DNA of 64,000 bases from Mycobacterium asiaticum DSM 44297 (lineage in GTDB: Bacteria; Actinomycetota; Actinomycetes; Mycobacteriales; Mycobacteriaceae), in NCBI RefSeq assembly GCF_000613245.1, contig NZ_HG964936.1, positions 194,521 through 258,520 of the forward strand. Reading direction: 5' to 3'. Below the pieces are notes generated by a model. The model was not told where the DNA came from. It saw nothing but the letters and a program-made list of their open reading frames with translations, and did not search any database. The position numbers were made by a program, and so were the translations under genes. Shown one piece after another: positions 30,260 through 40,495 of this stretch (position 1 is its first letter; every line of letters begins with the position of its first letter).

Positions 30260-31225
30260 TCAGCTCCATAAGGTGACGTGAATCTTGGGCCGAAACCGGG
30301 TCACTCCAACGCCACTGCCCCGAATCATCGCCTGAATGCACCTCGGTGTGGTGATGAAACGGACCAGCTCGGACACCGCGGGCTGGCGGGCCGAGGGCGC
30401 CAGCGTCGCTGCGCACCATTCGCCGGCCTTGTCCAGGCCGGTCCCGACGACGTGCGACAACCGGCCCGCGGCAAGGTCTTTGGCGACGGCAAAGCCGATG
30501 GTCAGAGTCACGCCGCCGACGCGCAGCACCTCCTCCAAGGCTGCGGCGTCGCTCTGAAAGATCCGTTGCTGTGACTCCGGGATCGCCAAATCGCGCAGCA
30601 TGTTTGCGATCTCACCGTCCACACTGCCGGCAGACGGTCCCAGCATCCATTGCTGGCTGCGGATCAGCGCAGGCGTCGGAATGCCCGTCGCCAGTGGGCT
30701 GTTCGGTGCGACCACGGTGATCAGCTGGTATTTGAGGAACGGCCGCACAAAGATCGATCCGTCTGAGCCGAAGGAACTTTCACTTGCCGGTCCGATCGCG
30801 ATGTCGACCGCCCGCGAACAGATCAAGTCACGGAATTGGCTGGTCGGGTGAACGCTCAACTCCACCGAAAGGTCGTCGGCCCGGGAGGAGAAGAGTTCGA
30901 TCAGTCCAGGCGCCGCGTGTTCGGCGAAGGTGCTCGACGCGGCGATGCGCAACAGCCGGCGGCCGTGGGCGGCCTCGGTGACCTCGATGGCCGTTTGCCG
31001 TTGCAAGCCCAGGATTTCCACCGCCCGGCTCGCCAGCCGCAAGCCGCCCGGCGTGAACGCCAGCCCGGCGCCCGTCCGGGTGAACAACGGATCGTCGAGT
31101 TCCTTGCGCAGCGCGGCGACGTGCATCGAGATGCCGGCGTCGGAGACACCGAGCTCCGCGGCGGCCGCTCGTACCGAACCCAGACGTACCACGGCCGCGT
31201 AGGCCCGAAGCTGCGCCGGGGTCAT
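30260..31225 (-). CDS. LysR-family regulator next to the CO dehydrogenase operon
   Basis: 321 residues, the same length as Rv0377. The helix-turn-helix is at the N-terminus (LGSVRAAAAELGVSDAGISMHVAALRKEL), followed by the effector domain (LLRIAASSTFAEHAAPGLIELF). It lies 49 bases from, and divergent to, the first gene of the cox cluster. A role in regulating CO dehydrogenase is an inference from position. An inverted repeat upstream of coxM is a candidate target. Confidence 0.88.
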   Translation of the reverse strand: MTPAQLRAYAAVVRLGSVRAAAAELGVSDAGISMHVAALRKELDDPLFTRTGAGLAFTPGGLRLASRAVEILGLQRQTAIEVTEAAHGRRLLRIAASSTFAEHAAPGLIELFSSRADDLSVELSVHPTSQFRDLICSRAVDIAIGPASESSFGSDGSIFVRPFLKYQLITVVAPNSPLATGIPTPALIRSQQWMLGPSAGSVDGEIANMLRDLAIPESQQRIFQSDAAALEEVLRVGGVTLTIGFAVAKDLAAGRLSHVVGTGLDKAGEWCAATLAPSARQPAVSELVRFITTPRCIQAMIRGSGVGVTRFRPKIHVTLWS

Positions 31226-31274
31226 GGGGCCAGCCTACTTTCAGCCGCCGCGTCCGAGGCATACCGTTACACAC

Positions 31275-32417
31275 GTGCGTGATGTGCTCGACGACTTGAT
31301 GTCGATGTGGCGCGCCGGTGAGACCGCCGGGCTCGGCACCGTGGTCCGCACCATGCATTCGGCGCCGCGGCCGCCCGGCGCTGCCATGGTCGTGGCACCG
31401 GACGGTTCGGTCAGCGGCTCCGTCTCGGGTGGCTGCGTGGAAGGCGCCGTGTACGAACTCGCCACCGACGTGATACGTACCGGCGCGCCGCGCCTGGAGC
31501 GCTACGGCGTCAGCGACGGCCCCGAACTCGACGGGAGCTTCGAAGTGGGTCTCACCTGTGGCGGGATCATCGATGTCTTCGTCGAGGCCGTGTCGCAATC
31601 GACCTATCCCGAACTCGCTTCGGTGGCCGAGGACATCGCCGCGCAGCGGCCGGTAGCCGTCGCCACCGTGGTCGCTCATCGGGATGCGAGCCGGGTCGGT
31701 CGCCGGCTGGTGGTTCGCGCGGACAGCCATGCCGGGACGCTGGGTTCGGCGCGCGCCGACGCGGCGGTGGTCGATGACGCCCGAGGGCTGCTCGCGCTGG
31801 GCCGCAGCGAGATCCTCGATTACGGTCCCGACGGGCAGCGCCGCGGCGAGGGCATGGAGGTCTTCGTGGCCAGCCACGCGCCCCGCGCGCGGATGCTGGT
31901 GTTCGGCGCCATCGATTTCGCCGCCGCGCTGGCTCGCCAGGGATCCTTCCTCGGCTACCGCGTCACCGTCTGCGACGCCCGGGCGGTGTTCGCCACGCCT
32001 GCACGCTTCCCGACCGCCGACGAGGTGGTCGTCGACTGGCCGCACCGCTATCTGGCCGCGCAGGCGAGCGCGGGTTCCGTCGACCGGCGCACCGCGGTCT
32101 GCGTGCTCACCCACGACCCCAAGTTCGACGTGCCGCTGTTGGAGGTCGCGCTACGGCTCGATCTCGGCTACGTCGGCGCGATGGGATCGCGCCGAACACA
32201 CCTCGACCGGTTGGACCGGTTGCGGGCGGTCGGCCTGACCGATGTCGAGCTGGCCCGGCTGTCCAGTCCGATCGGGCTCGATTTGGGCGCCCGGACTCCG
32301 GAGGAGACGGCGGTGTCGATCGCCGCCGACATCATCGCGCGCCGGTGGGGCGGCGGGGGCCGACCGCTGGCCGAGGTCACCGGCCGCATCCACCGGGACA
32401 TGCAAGTCAGCCCTTAG
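31275..32417 (+). CDS. XdhC/CoxI-family maturation factor (Rv0376c-like)
   Basis: 380 residues from GTG 31275, matching Rv0376c. N-terminal XdhC domain with GSVSGGCVEGAVYE, then a Rossmann-like C-terminal domain (MLVFGAIDFAAALARQG, VCDARAVFATPARFP, GAMGSRRTHLDRL, GLDLGARTPEETAVSIAADI). XdhC/CoxF/CoxI proteins hold molybdenum cofactor and help insert or sulfurate it in xanthine and CO dehydrogenases. First gene of the cluster; a 58-base gap with a promoter separates it from coxM. Confidence 0.88.
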   Translation: MRDVLDDLMSMWRAGETAGLGTVVRTMHSAPRPPGAAMVVAPDGSVSGSVSGGCVEGAVYELATDVIRTGAPRLERYGVSDGPELDGSFEVGLTCGGIIDVFVEAVSQSTYPELASVAEDIAAQRPVAVATVVAHRDASRVGRRLVVRADSHAGTLGSARADAAVVDDARGLLALGRSEILDYGPDGQRRGEGMEVFVASHAPRARMLVFGAIDFAAALARQGSFLGYRVTVCDARAVFATPARFPTADEVVVDWPHRYLAAQASAGSVDRRTAVCVLTHDPKFDVPLLEVALRLDLGYVGAMGSRRTHLDRLDRLRAVGLTDVELARLSSPIGLDLGARTPEETAVSIAADIIARRWGGGGRPLAEVTGRIHRDMQVSP

Positions 32418-32435
32418 TTAAAGGATCGCTTAACT
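32416..32435. promoter_or_regulatory. Inverted repeat upstream of coxM
   Basis: AGTTAA, eight bases, TTAACT: perfect 6-bp arms, overlapping the stop codon of the XdhC gene. The centre is about 50 bases before the predicted coxM start site. The AT-rich arms stand out in a GC-rich region. Candidate site for the LysR protein encoded at 30260-31225. Confidence 0.45.
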
Positions 32436-32440
32436 CGTCA

Positions 32441-32476
32441 TTGACGCGCCTGGGGCGTGGGCTGACACTTTCGGCA
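32441..32476 (+). promoter_or_regulatory. Predicted coxM promoter giving a leaderless mRNA
   Basis: TTGACG (32441-32446), 17-base spacer, GACACT (32464-32469), then six bases to A 32476, which is the first base of the coxM ATG. There is no ribosome-binding sequence before this ATG, consistent with leaderless translation, which is common in mycobacteria. The -10 is a weak match. Confidence 0.5.
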
Positions 32477-33366
32477 TGCAAGTACCTGGCCCCTTCGAAT
32501 ACGAGCGTGCGACCAGCGTGGACCACGCCATCGGACTACTGGACCGGTTAGGGGAGGGGGCGCGCGTCGTCGCCGGCGGACACAGCCTGCTGCCGATGAT
32601 GAAGCTGCGCATCGCCAACCCCGAATACCTGGTCGACATCAACGACCTGGCGCCCGAACTGGGGTATGTGATCACCGACCCGACATTGGTGCGCATCGGC
32701 GCGATGACCCGCCACCGGGAGATCCTCGAGTCCGAGACGCTGGCGGCGGTGTGCCCGATCTTCCGCGACGCCGAACGAGTGATCGCCGATCCGGTGGTGC
32801 GCAACCGCGGCACCCTGGGCGGGTCGCTGTGCCAGGCGGATCCGGCCGAGGACCTGTCCACCGTGTGCGAGGTGCTGGACGCGACGTGCCTGGTGCGCGG
32901 ACCGTCGGGGGAACGGGAGATCCCTATCGACGACTTTCTGGTCGGGCCGTACGAGACGGCCACCGCCCCCAACGAGATCCTGATCGAGGCGCGGATTCCG
33001 CTGCGGCACAACACATCCAGTGCCTATGCCAAGGTGGAGCGACGGGTGGGTGACTGGGCGGTCACCGCGGCGGGAGCATGCGTCACGCTGGACGGCGACT
33101 CGATCGTCGCCATCCGGGTGGGGTTGACGGCGGTCAACGCCGATCGGGAGAGGCTGGCGGAGTTATCGGCGTCGATCGCCGGGAGGCCGGCCACCGAGGA
33201 GACCTTCGCCGAGGCCGGCCGCATGGCCGGGCAAGCCTGCGAGCCGGTGTCCGACATCCGCGGCACGGCCGAGTACAAGCGGCACCTCGCATCGGAACTC
33301 ACCATCCGAACCCTGCGCAAGTCCGTCGAGCGGGTGCGCAACATTCCTGCGCCGGAGGGGAACTGA
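32476..33366 (+). CDS. coxM: CO dehydrogenase medium subunit CoxM (FAD)
   Basis: 296 residues. Flavoprotein subunit of aerobic Mo-Cu CO dehydrogenase, passing electrons from the CoxS iron-sulfur clusters to quinone. The two FAD motifs are present: AGGHSLLPMMKLR near residues 36-48 and NRGTLGGSLCQADPAEDL near 112-129. The C-terminal CO_deh_flav_C domain (AYAKVERRVGDWAV) follows. Rv0375c counterpart. Five bases before coxS. Confidence 0.95.
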   Translation: MQVPGPFEYERATSVDHAIGLLDRLGEGARVVAGGHSLLPMMKLRIANPEYLVDINDLAPELGYVITDPTLVRIGAMTRHREILESETLAAVCPIFRDAERVIADPVVRNRGTLGGSLCQADPAEDLSTVCEVLDATCLVRGPSGEREIPIDDFLVGPYETATAPNEILIEARIPLRHNTSSAYAKVERRVGDWAVTAAGACVTLDGDSIVAIRVGLTAVNADRERLAELSASIAGRPATEETFAEAGRMAGQACEPVSDIRGTAEYKRHLASELTIRTLRKSVERVRNIPAPEGN

Positions 33367-33371
33367 TCATC

Positions 33372-33850
33372 ATGCAAGTAACCATGACCGTCAACGGCGA
33401 GCCCGTCACCGCCGACGTCGAGCCCCGCATGCTGCTGGTGCACTTCCTGCGAGATCAGTTGCGGCTTACCGGCACCCACTGGGGTTGTGACACCAGCAAC
33501 TGCGGAACCTGTGTTGTCGACGTCGACGGCGTCCCGGTGAAGTCTTGCACCATGCTGGCGGTGATGGCGTCCGGGCACAGCGTACGAACCGTCGAGGGAC
33601 TGGCGGGGCCGGATGGATCGCTCGACCCCGTGCAGGAAGGCTTCATGCGCTGCCACGGCCTGCAATGCGGCTTCTGCACGCCGGGAATGATGATCACCGC
33701 CCGCGCCCTGCTGGACCGCGACCCCGACCCCGACGAGGAGACCATCCGGGAAGCGATCTCCGGGCAGATCTGCCGCTGCACCGGCTACACGACCATCGTG
33801 CGCTCCATCCAATGGGCCGCAAATCATTCACAAGCGGAGGCCCCGACGTC

Positions 33851-33854
<4 letters not shown>
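33372..33854 (+). CDS. coxS: CO dehydrogenase small subunit CoxS (2x 2Fe-2S)
   Basis: 160 residues. N-terminal plant-type [2Fe-2S] domain with GCDTSNCGTC and a later KSC. C-terminal four-helix [2Fe-2S] domain with CGFCTPGM and CRCTGY. All eight cluster cysteines are present. ATG 33372 gives the expected start. The stop overlaps the coxL ATG (ATGA). Rv0374c counterpart. Confidence 0.96.
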
Positions 33855-36259
<2,405 letters not shown>

Positions 36260-36264
36260 TAATC

Positions 36265-37146
36265 ATGACCATCAGCGAACGGGCTCAACAACTTCACGCC
36301 GCGCGCACACCTTTCGTCCGCGCGACGGTGGTCCGCGCCGAGCAGCCCACCTCGGCATCGCCGGGCGACGAGGCGATCCTGTTGGCCGACGGCACCATCG
36401 AGGGCTTCGTCGGCGGGCAGTGTGCCCAGAACTCGGTTCGCAAAGCGGCGCTGGGTGTCCTGCAGGCCGGGGAGAGCGTGTTGTTGCGGGTGCTGCCCGA
36501 TGGAGACGTGCATTTTCCCGAGGCGCCGGGCGCCTGCGTGGTGGTCAACCCCTGCCTGTCCGGCGGATCGCTGGAGATCTTCCTGACCCCGCAACTGCCG
36601 GCCCCGCTAGTACGCATTTACGGCGCCACACCGATCGCCGACGCACTGATCCAGATCTGCGGCGTGCTCGGTTACGACGGGCGCAGGGGCGAGGGTGGCG
36701 ACATAAGTCCGGATGACACCAGCGCGGTCGTCATCGCCAGCCATGGCGGTCCGGAAGCCCAAATCATCCGTACAGCACTGGATAACGACGTCCCCTACAT
36801 TGGACTGGTGGCCAGCAAGGTGCGCGGCGCCTCTGTCCTGTCCTCGCTGGACCTCTCCGAATCCGAACGCGCCCGGGTGCACTGTCCGGTTGGCCTGGCC
36901 ATCGGCGCCAAGACGCCGACGGAGATCGCGGTGGCAATCGCCGCGGAGCTCATCGCCTCCCTCCGCGATGGCACCCTCGTCCGGTCTGCCCCCGCCGTCG
37001 GCGCCATTCGGGAAGCGGTCGACCCGGTGTGCGGCATGACCGTGGTCGTCGGACCCCGCGCCGAATACCTGCATCTGGCCGGCACGGATTACTGGTTCTG
37101 TTGCTCGGGATGCCGAAGCGCATTCGCCGACCGGAACGGAATATGA
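36265..37146 (+). CDS. XdhC-like protein fused to a YHS metal-binding domain
   Basis: 293 residues from ATG 36265. Residues 1-235 are XdhC/CoxF-like (LADGTIEGFVGGQCAQNSVRKAAL, then a Rossmann part with YIGLVASKVRGASVL and GLAIGAKTPTEIAVAIAAEL). The last 45 residues form a YHS domain (DPVCGMTV, then WFCCSGCRSAFA) with four cysteines, usually found in copper or heavy-metal proteins. Given the Cu in the CoxL active site, a dual role in Mo and Cu handling is a reasonable inference. Rv0372c counterpart in position. Overlaps the next gene (ATGA). Confidence 0.85.
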   Translation: MTISERAQQLHAARTPFVRATVVRAEQPTSASPGDEAILLADGTIEGFVGGQCAQNSVRKAALGVLQAGESVLLRVLPDGDVHFPEAPGACVVVNPCLSGGSLEIFLTPQLPAPLVRIYGATPIADALIQICGVLGYDGRRGEGGDISPDDTSAVVIASHGGPEAQIIRTALDNDVPYIGLVASKVRGASVLSSLDLSESERARVHCPVGLAIGAKTPTEIAVAIAAELIASLRDGTLVRSAPAVGAIREAVDPVCGMTVVVGPRAEYLHLAGTDYWFCCSGCRSAFADRNGI

Positions 37147-37733
37147 CGGTCCCGCGCGTCACCGGTATCGTTCTGGCCGCCGGCAGTTCCCGTCGGCTGG
37201 GCAGCCCGAAACAACTACTGCCGTACCGGGATACCACGCTGCTCGGTGCGACGCTGGATGTTGCCCGAGCGGTCGGATTCGACCAGTTGATCGTCACCCT
37301 GGGCGATGCCGCACAGCAGGTTCGCGACCGGGTGCCATTGGACGGTGCCGAAGTGGTGGCCGTCGAGGACTTCGGCACCGGGTGCTCGGCGTCGCTACAG
37401 GCGGCGGTGCAGTGGGTGAACCCGCGGGCGGCTGGCATCGTGCTGATGCTGGGCGATCAGCCCCGAGTGGCCCCGGTGACGGTGCGAGACGTGATCGACA
37501 AGGGGCCGGATACCGACGTGCTGGTATGCCGGTACTCCGATGGCATCGGACACCCATTCTGGTTCAGCCGCAACGTATTCGCGGAGCTAGCCCGCTTGCA
37601 CGGTGATAAGGGGGTCTGGAAGCTGATCGAGTCGGGCCGGTACCCGGTCGAGGAACTGGTGGTGGCCGGGCCCGTCCCGTTGGACGTGGACACCTGGGAC
37701 GACTACCGGCGTCTGCTGACGGCGGTGCCGTGA
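37143..37733 (+). CDS. MobA-like nucleotidyltransferase (MocA type)
   Basis: 196 residues. NTP-transferase fold with LAAGSSRRLGSPKQLLPYRD near the N-terminus and the metal-binding MLGDQPRV. MocA proteins attach CMP to molybdopterin for xanthine and CO dehydrogenase-type enzymes, which use the cytosine dinucleotide cofactor. Rv0371c counterpart (197). Overlaps both neighbours by 4 bases, so translation is coupled across the maturation genes. Confidence 0.87.
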   Translation: MTVPRVTGIVLAAGSSRRLGSPKQLLPYRDTTLLGATLDVARAVGFDQLIVTLGDAAQQVRDRVPLDGAEVVAVEDFGTGCSASLQAAVQWVNPRAAGIVLMLGDQPRVAPVTVRDVIDKGPDTDVLVCRYSDGIGHPFWFSRNVFAELARLHGDKGVWKLIESGRYPVEELVVAGPVPLDVDTWDDYRRLLTAVP

Positions 37734-38602
37734 TGACCTTCACCGGTCCCGACGAGGTGGTCCGACTCTTCGATGCCCAGGACTATCTGCTGGACACCGG
37801 GACGGCGTCGGCGATCTTCCTGGCCGTGACGCTCGGCAGGCCGCTGCTGCTGGAGGGCGAACCCGGCGTCGGCAAGACCACCGCAGCCAAAGCGCTTGCC
37901 GGCGTGCTTAATACCAGCCTGGTGCGGCTGCAGTGCTACGAGGGGCTGACCGCTAGCGAGGCACTCTATGACTGGAACTATCAACGTCAGCTGCTCTCCA
38001 TCCGGCTTGCCGAGGCGCGCGGCACCGGGATCGCCGAAGGCGACCTGTACACCGAGGCGTACCTGCTGAACCGGCCCATCCTGCAGTGTGTTCGGCACCG
38101 CGGACCCACACCCCCGGTGCTGTTGATCGACGAAATCGACCGTGCCGACGACGAATTCGAGGCGCTGCTGCTGGAGTTCCTCGGCGAAGCCGCGGTCACC
38201 GTCCCCGAGTTGGGTACCTTCGTCGCCGAGCGGCCACCGATCGCGGTGCTCACCTCGAATCGCAGCCGCGACTTGCACGACGCACTGCGACGGCGCTGCC
38301 TGTATCACTGGATCGACTACCCCGAGCCGGCGCGGGCGGCCGAGATCGTGCGGCGCACCGTACCCGGGGCCACCGCACCACTGATCGACCATGCCACCCA
38401 ATTTGTCGGCGCCGCCAGGGGACTCGATCTGGACAAGCCGCCGGGAGTGGCCGAGACCATCGACTGGGTCGCGGCTCTGGTTTCGTTGGGCGTGGCTGAC
38501 CTGGTGGATCCGGCCGCATTGGCCAGTCTCGGCGCGCTGGCCAAAACCCCCGACGACCGTACTCTCATCAGCGACGCACTGGTCGAATACAGCCCCACCT
38601 GA
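37730..38602 (+). CDS. MoxR-type AAA+ ATPase (CoxD-like)
   Basis: 290 residues. Walker A GEPGVGKT, Walker B VLLIDEIDRAD, sensor LTSNRSRDL and an Arg-finger region (DALRRRCLYHW). CoxD in Oligotropha is the AAA+ chaperone that helps build the CuSMoO2 centre together with the VWA protein CoxE. GTG 37730 and ATG 37733 are adjacent start options. Rv0370c counterpart. The gene ends inside the first copy of a 21-bp tandem duplication. Confidence 0.92.
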   Translation: MMTFTGPDEVVRLFDAQDYLLDTGTASAIFLAVTLGRPLLLEGEPGVGKTTAAKALAGVLNTSLVRLQCYEGLTASEALYDWNYQRQLLSIRLAEARGTGIAEGDLYTEAYLLNRPILQCVRHRGPTPPVLLIDEIDRADDEFEALLLEFLGEAAVTVPELGTFVAERPPIAVLTSNRSRDLHDALRRRCLYHWIDYPEPARAAEIVRRTVPGATAPLIDHATQFVGAARGLDLDKPPGVAETIDWVAALVSLGVADLVDPAALASLGALAKTPDDRTLISDALVEYSPT

Positions 38603-38623
38603 GTCGAATACAGCCCCACCTGA
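38582..38623 (+). repeat. Perfect 21-bp tandem duplication at the MoxR stop
   Basis: Two identical adjacent 21-base copies (38582-38602 and 38603-38623), each beginning GTCGAATACAG and ending CCACCTGA. The first copy encodes the last residues and stop of the MoxR protein; the second repeats them downstream, in frame and untranslated. It looks like a recent slippage event. Confidence 0.95.
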
Positions 38624-38633
38624 GAGGACAAAG

Positions 38634-39275
38634 ATGAAGATCGCCAACCAGTTCACCGTCAGCGCACCAATCGAGCAGGCCTGGGACGTGCTGTGCGACC
38701 TGGAACGGGTGATTCCGCTGATGCCCGGCGCCCAGTTCACCGGTCACGAGGGTGAGGAGTACCTGGGCAAGGTCAAGGTGAAGGTCGGGCCGGTCACCAG
38801 TGAGTTCAGCGGCAAGGTGCATTTTGTCGAGCAGGACCAGAGCCAGCACCGTGCCGTCTTCGACGCCAAGGGCAAGGAGGCGCGCGGCACTGGCAACGCG
38901 GCCGCCACCGTCACCGCCCAGCTGCAGGAAGCGGGGGAGCGCACCAACGTCACCGTCGACACCGATCTGAAGATCGTGGGCAAGCTGGCCCAGTTCGGCA
39001 GCGGCATGTTGCAGCAAGTCTCCGAGAAGTTGCTGGGCCAGTTTGTCGAGTCACTCGAAGCCGAACTGGCAGCGCAGAATTCACCAGCCACCCCCGCCGA
39101 AGAACCCACAGCCGCAGAAGCTTCGGTGCGGACAGCAACTGCTCCTCCAAAGGAGCCCGAGGCGATCGATTTGCTGGAACTTGCCGGCGGCGACCGGATC
39201 AAGAAGTACGGCGCCGCGGCGCTGGCGGCGCTGACGGTTCTTGCATTGTTGTGGGTGTTGCGCCGGCGCCGCTGA
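38634..39275 (+). CDS. coxG: CoxG, membrane-anchored SRPBCC protein
   Basis: 213 residues. N-terminal SRPBCC/START-like lipid-binding domain (residues 1-145; FTVSAPIEQAWDVLCDLERV, LMPGAQ). An Ala/Pro/Glu-rich linker and one C-terminal transmembrane helix ending in WVLRRRR follow. CoxG is reported to tether CO dehydrogenase to the membrane and deliver menaquinone to it in M. smegmatis. ATG 38634 has AGAGGA upstream. Rv0369c counterpart. The intervening 31 bases hold the second repeat copy. Confidence 0.9.
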   Translation: MKIANQFTVSAPIEQAWDVLCDLERVIPLMPGAQFTGHEGEEYLGKVKVKVGPVTSEFSGKVHFVEQDQSQHRAVFDAKGKEARGTGNAAATVTAQLQEAGERTNVTVDTDLKIVGKLAQFGSGMLQQVSEKLLGQFVESLEAELAAQNSPATPAEEPTAAEASVRTATAPPKEPEAIDLLELAGGDRIKKYGAAALAALTVLALLWVLRRRR

Positions 39276-39280
39276 GCGCG

Positions 39281-40483
39281 ATGACCACCCCGGCCCTGTT
39301 GCGGGGCGTCGACCTGGCGGCTTTTGCGGCCGGCTTGGTGGCGCGGCTACGCCGCGCCGGGGTGACGGTATCGGCTAGCGGCCAGGCGAGCTTCGTGCAC
39401 GCGTTGCGAGAACTGCCGCCCCACAACCGATCCGCTCTGTACTGGTCGGCGCGGCTGACCCTGGTGAACCGGGTCGACGAGCTAGTGTCTTTCGACAAGG
39501 TGTTCGCCGAGATCTTCGGCGGTGCCGAGCTGGACGGCCCCGAGCAACACCCGATTCCGCTGCCGGGTCCGCGCACACCCGCCGCAGGGACCGTGCACCG
39601 CGGCGCCGGGCAATCCAGCGTGCCGCAAACGCAGACGCTGCCGTGGGTTACCCGCGGCGGTGCCGACCCCGACGCCGCCGCCGGCATCCGGCTGCCCGAT
39701 GTGGCGCCCAGCCGCATCGCGGCCTTGGCCGATGAATCTTTCGCCCGGTTCGATCCTGACGATCTGCGGTTGCTCGGCTCGTGGCTGGAGGCATCGGTGC
39801 GGCACTGGCCGCAGCGGCGCAGCATGCGTGCAGAACTCAACCCGCACGGCAAGCGGATCGATCTGCGGGCGACCATGAGCGCGTCGCGGTCGTCGGGCTG
39901 GGAAGTGCTGACGCTGGCCAGAACCCGGCCGCGCCGCCGGCCTAGGCGCGTCGTCCTGGCCTGCGACGTGAGCCGATCGATGCAGCCTTACGCTGCCATC
40001 TATTTGCACCTGATGCGAGCGGCGGCGTTGCGTCAGGCGGGTTTGCGGCCAGAGGTGTTCGCCTTCTCGACGTCCTTGACGCGGCTCACCGCGGTGTTGT
40101 CACACCGCTCGGCGGAGCTGGCGCTGCAGCGGGCCAATGCGAAAGTTGTTGATCGCTACGGTGGTACGTTCATCAGCCGTAATATCGAGGCACTGCTGGC
40201 GCCGCCGAACGGCAACGCCCTGCGTGGCGCGGTGGTGATCATCGCCTCCGACGGCTGGGACAGCGACCCGCCGGAGAGGCTCGGTCACGCGATGGCGAGG
40301 CTGCGGCGCCGCGCCGACCTGGTGGTGTGGCTGAATCCCCGTGCCGCACAGCGTCGATTCCAGCCCGCGGCGGGCGCGATGGCGGCTGCGCTGCCGTACT
40401 GCGATCTGTTCATGCCCGCACATTCACTGAGCGCGTTGCAGGACGTGCTGCGGGCGGTCGCCGGCCAGGTGCGGCAGCGCTAG
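39281..40483 (+). CDS. coxE: VWA-domain protein CoxE
   Basis: 400 residues. C-terminal von Willebrand A domain with the metal-ion-dependent adhesion motif DVSRSM near residue 228 and the SDGWDSD loop. The N-terminal half is helical, with an Arg-rich segment before the domain (RTRPRRRPRRV). Partner of the MoxR ATPase in maturing the CoxL active site. ATG 39281 chosen; an upstream GTG at 39251 would overlap coxG. Rv0368c counterpart. Last gene of the operon, converging on the permease with a 12-base gap. Confidence 0.9.
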   Translation: MTTPALLRGVDLAAFAAGLVARLRRAGVTVSASGQASFVHALRELPPHNRSALYWSARLTLVNRVDELVSFDKVFAEIFGGAELDGPEQHPIPLPGPRTPAAGTVHRGAGQSSVPQTQTLPWVTRGGADPDAAAGIRLPDVAPSRIAALADESFARFDPDDLRLLGSWLEASVRHWPQRRSMRAELNPHGKRIDLRATMSASRSSGWEVLTLARTRPRRRPRRVVLACDVSRSMQPYAAIYLHLMRAAALRQAGLRPEVFAFSTSLTRLTAVLSHRSAELALQRANAKVVDRYGGTFISRNIEALLAPPNGNALRGAVVIIASDGWDSDPPERLGHAMARLRRRADLVVWLNPRAAQRRFQPAAGAMAAALPYCDLFMPAHSLSALQDVLRAVAGQVRQR

Positions 40484-40495
40484 GCTACCCGCAAT

